64,000 bases of DNA, taken from the NCBI RefSeq assembly GCF_003865135.1, contig NZ_BHZC01000001.1:186001-250000 (forward strand), written 5' to 3'. The notes under the pieces were generated by a model. The model was not told the DNA's origin, made no database searches, and was given only the letters and a program-made list of their open reading frames with translations. The translations under genes and the position numbers were made by a program. This DNA comes from Streptomyces chrestomyceticus JCM 4735. Lineage in GTDB: Bacteria > Actinomycetota > Actinomycetes > Streptomycetales > Streptomycetaceae. Of this stretch, positions 63,656-64,000 are shown piece after piece (position 1 is the stretch's first letter; each line of letters opens with the position of its first letter).

Positions 63656-63874
63656 ATGCTCGCATCGATCGAGTCGATGGGAAGCAGACTGCTCGGCCTG
63701 TTCGTGCCCAAGGTGGACGCCGCGGCGGCAGCCGGCGGCATGCAGGCATGCTGGGGCGCCTGCTGGCAGTGCAACAAGCTCTACGGTCACCCGGACGGCC
63801 GGTGCAGTTGCAACGCGCCCTGCTGTGCCGCGGGCGGCAACCGCTACAGGTGCTCCTGCGACCAGTGTCCGTGA
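63656..63874 (+). CDS. Small cysteine-rich peptide with leader-like N-terminus
   Basis: A 72-residue peptide. Residues 1-28 (MLASIESMGSRLLGLFVPKV then DAAAAAGG) look like a cleavable leader ending in Gly-Gly. The last 44 residues hold ten cysteines: ACWGACWQCNKLYG, then DGRCSCNAPCC, and YRCSCDQCP. An excellent GAAGGAGG ribosome site is 5 bases before the ATG at 63656. I recall short actinomycete Cys-rich peptides with similar N-termini but cannot name a function. A RiPP precursor, a secreted disulfide peptide or a metal-binding peptide are all possible. Any modification genes would lie past the window end. Confidence 0.75.
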   Translation: MLASIESMGSRLLGLFVPKVDAAAAAGGMQACWGACWQCNKLYGHPDGRCSCNAPCCAAGGNRYRCSCDQCP

Positions 63875-63900
63875 CCCCCATTCACCGGGTCAGGGTAAGG

Positions 63901-63960
63901 CGTGGCAGGTCATGGCCGGTCGTGACAGATCACGGCAGGCCGTGGCAGGTCACGCGTCGG
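63901..63960. repeat. Three 20-bp direct repeats at the window end
   Basis: CGTGGCAGGTCA at 63901-63912 and 63941-63952 with CGTGACAGATCA at 63921-63932, exactly 20 bases apart. They follow the Cys-rich peptide gene by 26 bases and could be sites for the promoter of the next gene. Confidence 0.6.
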
Positions 63961-64000
63961 AGTGGCCGGTTGAGCGGTTAGGGAACCGGCTGAACTGCGG

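Noticed and set aside
63901..63960. Plasmid or replication iterons
   Set aside because: Three copies only, no Rep gene in view, and no DnaA boxes; a promoter-site reading is more likely.

Overview
The window reads as chromosomal DNA of a Streptomyces or close relative. GC content is very high, codons end almost always in G or C, GTG and TTG starts are common, many genes are coupled by ATGA or GTGA overlaps, and the families present (WD40 repeat proteins, SUKH, DUF6461, eCIS-core and poly-gamma-glutamate hydrolase proteins, many TetR regulators) are typical of that genus. I see no rRNA, tRNA or CRISPR array.

Positions 1-576 are the tail of a WD40 protein. Positions 1507-29198 are one long, tightly coupled plus-strand locus for an exopolysaccharide made by a Wzx/Wzy-type route. 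It holds a priming glycosylphosphotransferase, an AlgD-type nucleotide-sugar dehydrogenase, three glycosyltransferases (the first frameshifted as read), two Wzz-like chain-length proteins, an AsnB-type amidotransferase, a two-domain oxidoreductase, a heparinase II/III-type lyase, a beta-helix lipoprotein, a Wzy-like polymerase and a Wzx-like flippase. It also holds a sugar-modifying block: C-methyltransferase, glucose-1-phosphate cytidylyltransferase, PIG-L deacetylase, SDR, DUF4910 protein, pyruvyl transferase, RmlC-like epimerase and class III aminotransferase. Together these predict a polymer with acidic, possibly amidated, branched, deacetylated and pyruvylated sugars.

Positions 29211-53300 are a mosaic of small, mostly unrelated genes: PAP2 phosphatase, two serine hydrolases, three TetR regulators with well-formed palindromic operators, a PaaK-like adenylating enzyme, a response regulator, a SUKH protein, an orphan ECF sigma factor, a DeoR regulator, a nitronate monooxygenase, DUF6461 and DUF1648 proteins, a FAD monooxygenase, an NmrA-type reductase, and an AlkD/AlkA pair for alkylation repair. 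Gene remnants (an Imm51-like immunity gene, a transposase tail, an unnamed family member) mark this as accessory DNA.

Positions 53391-64000 hold a Clp-type AAA+ unfoldase, a VOC protein, a secreted poly-gamma-glutamate hydrolase, an eCIS-core protein ending in a deaminase-like toxin domain, an enolase and a divergent MarR regulator separated by a 13-bp periodic array, an AraC regulator, and a tiny cysteine-rich peptide gene with a leader-like N-terminus. Several otherwise intact genes are each broken by what looks like one missing base, often in a homopolymer run, so the base-level accuracy of the source sequence needs checking before those genes are called dead.
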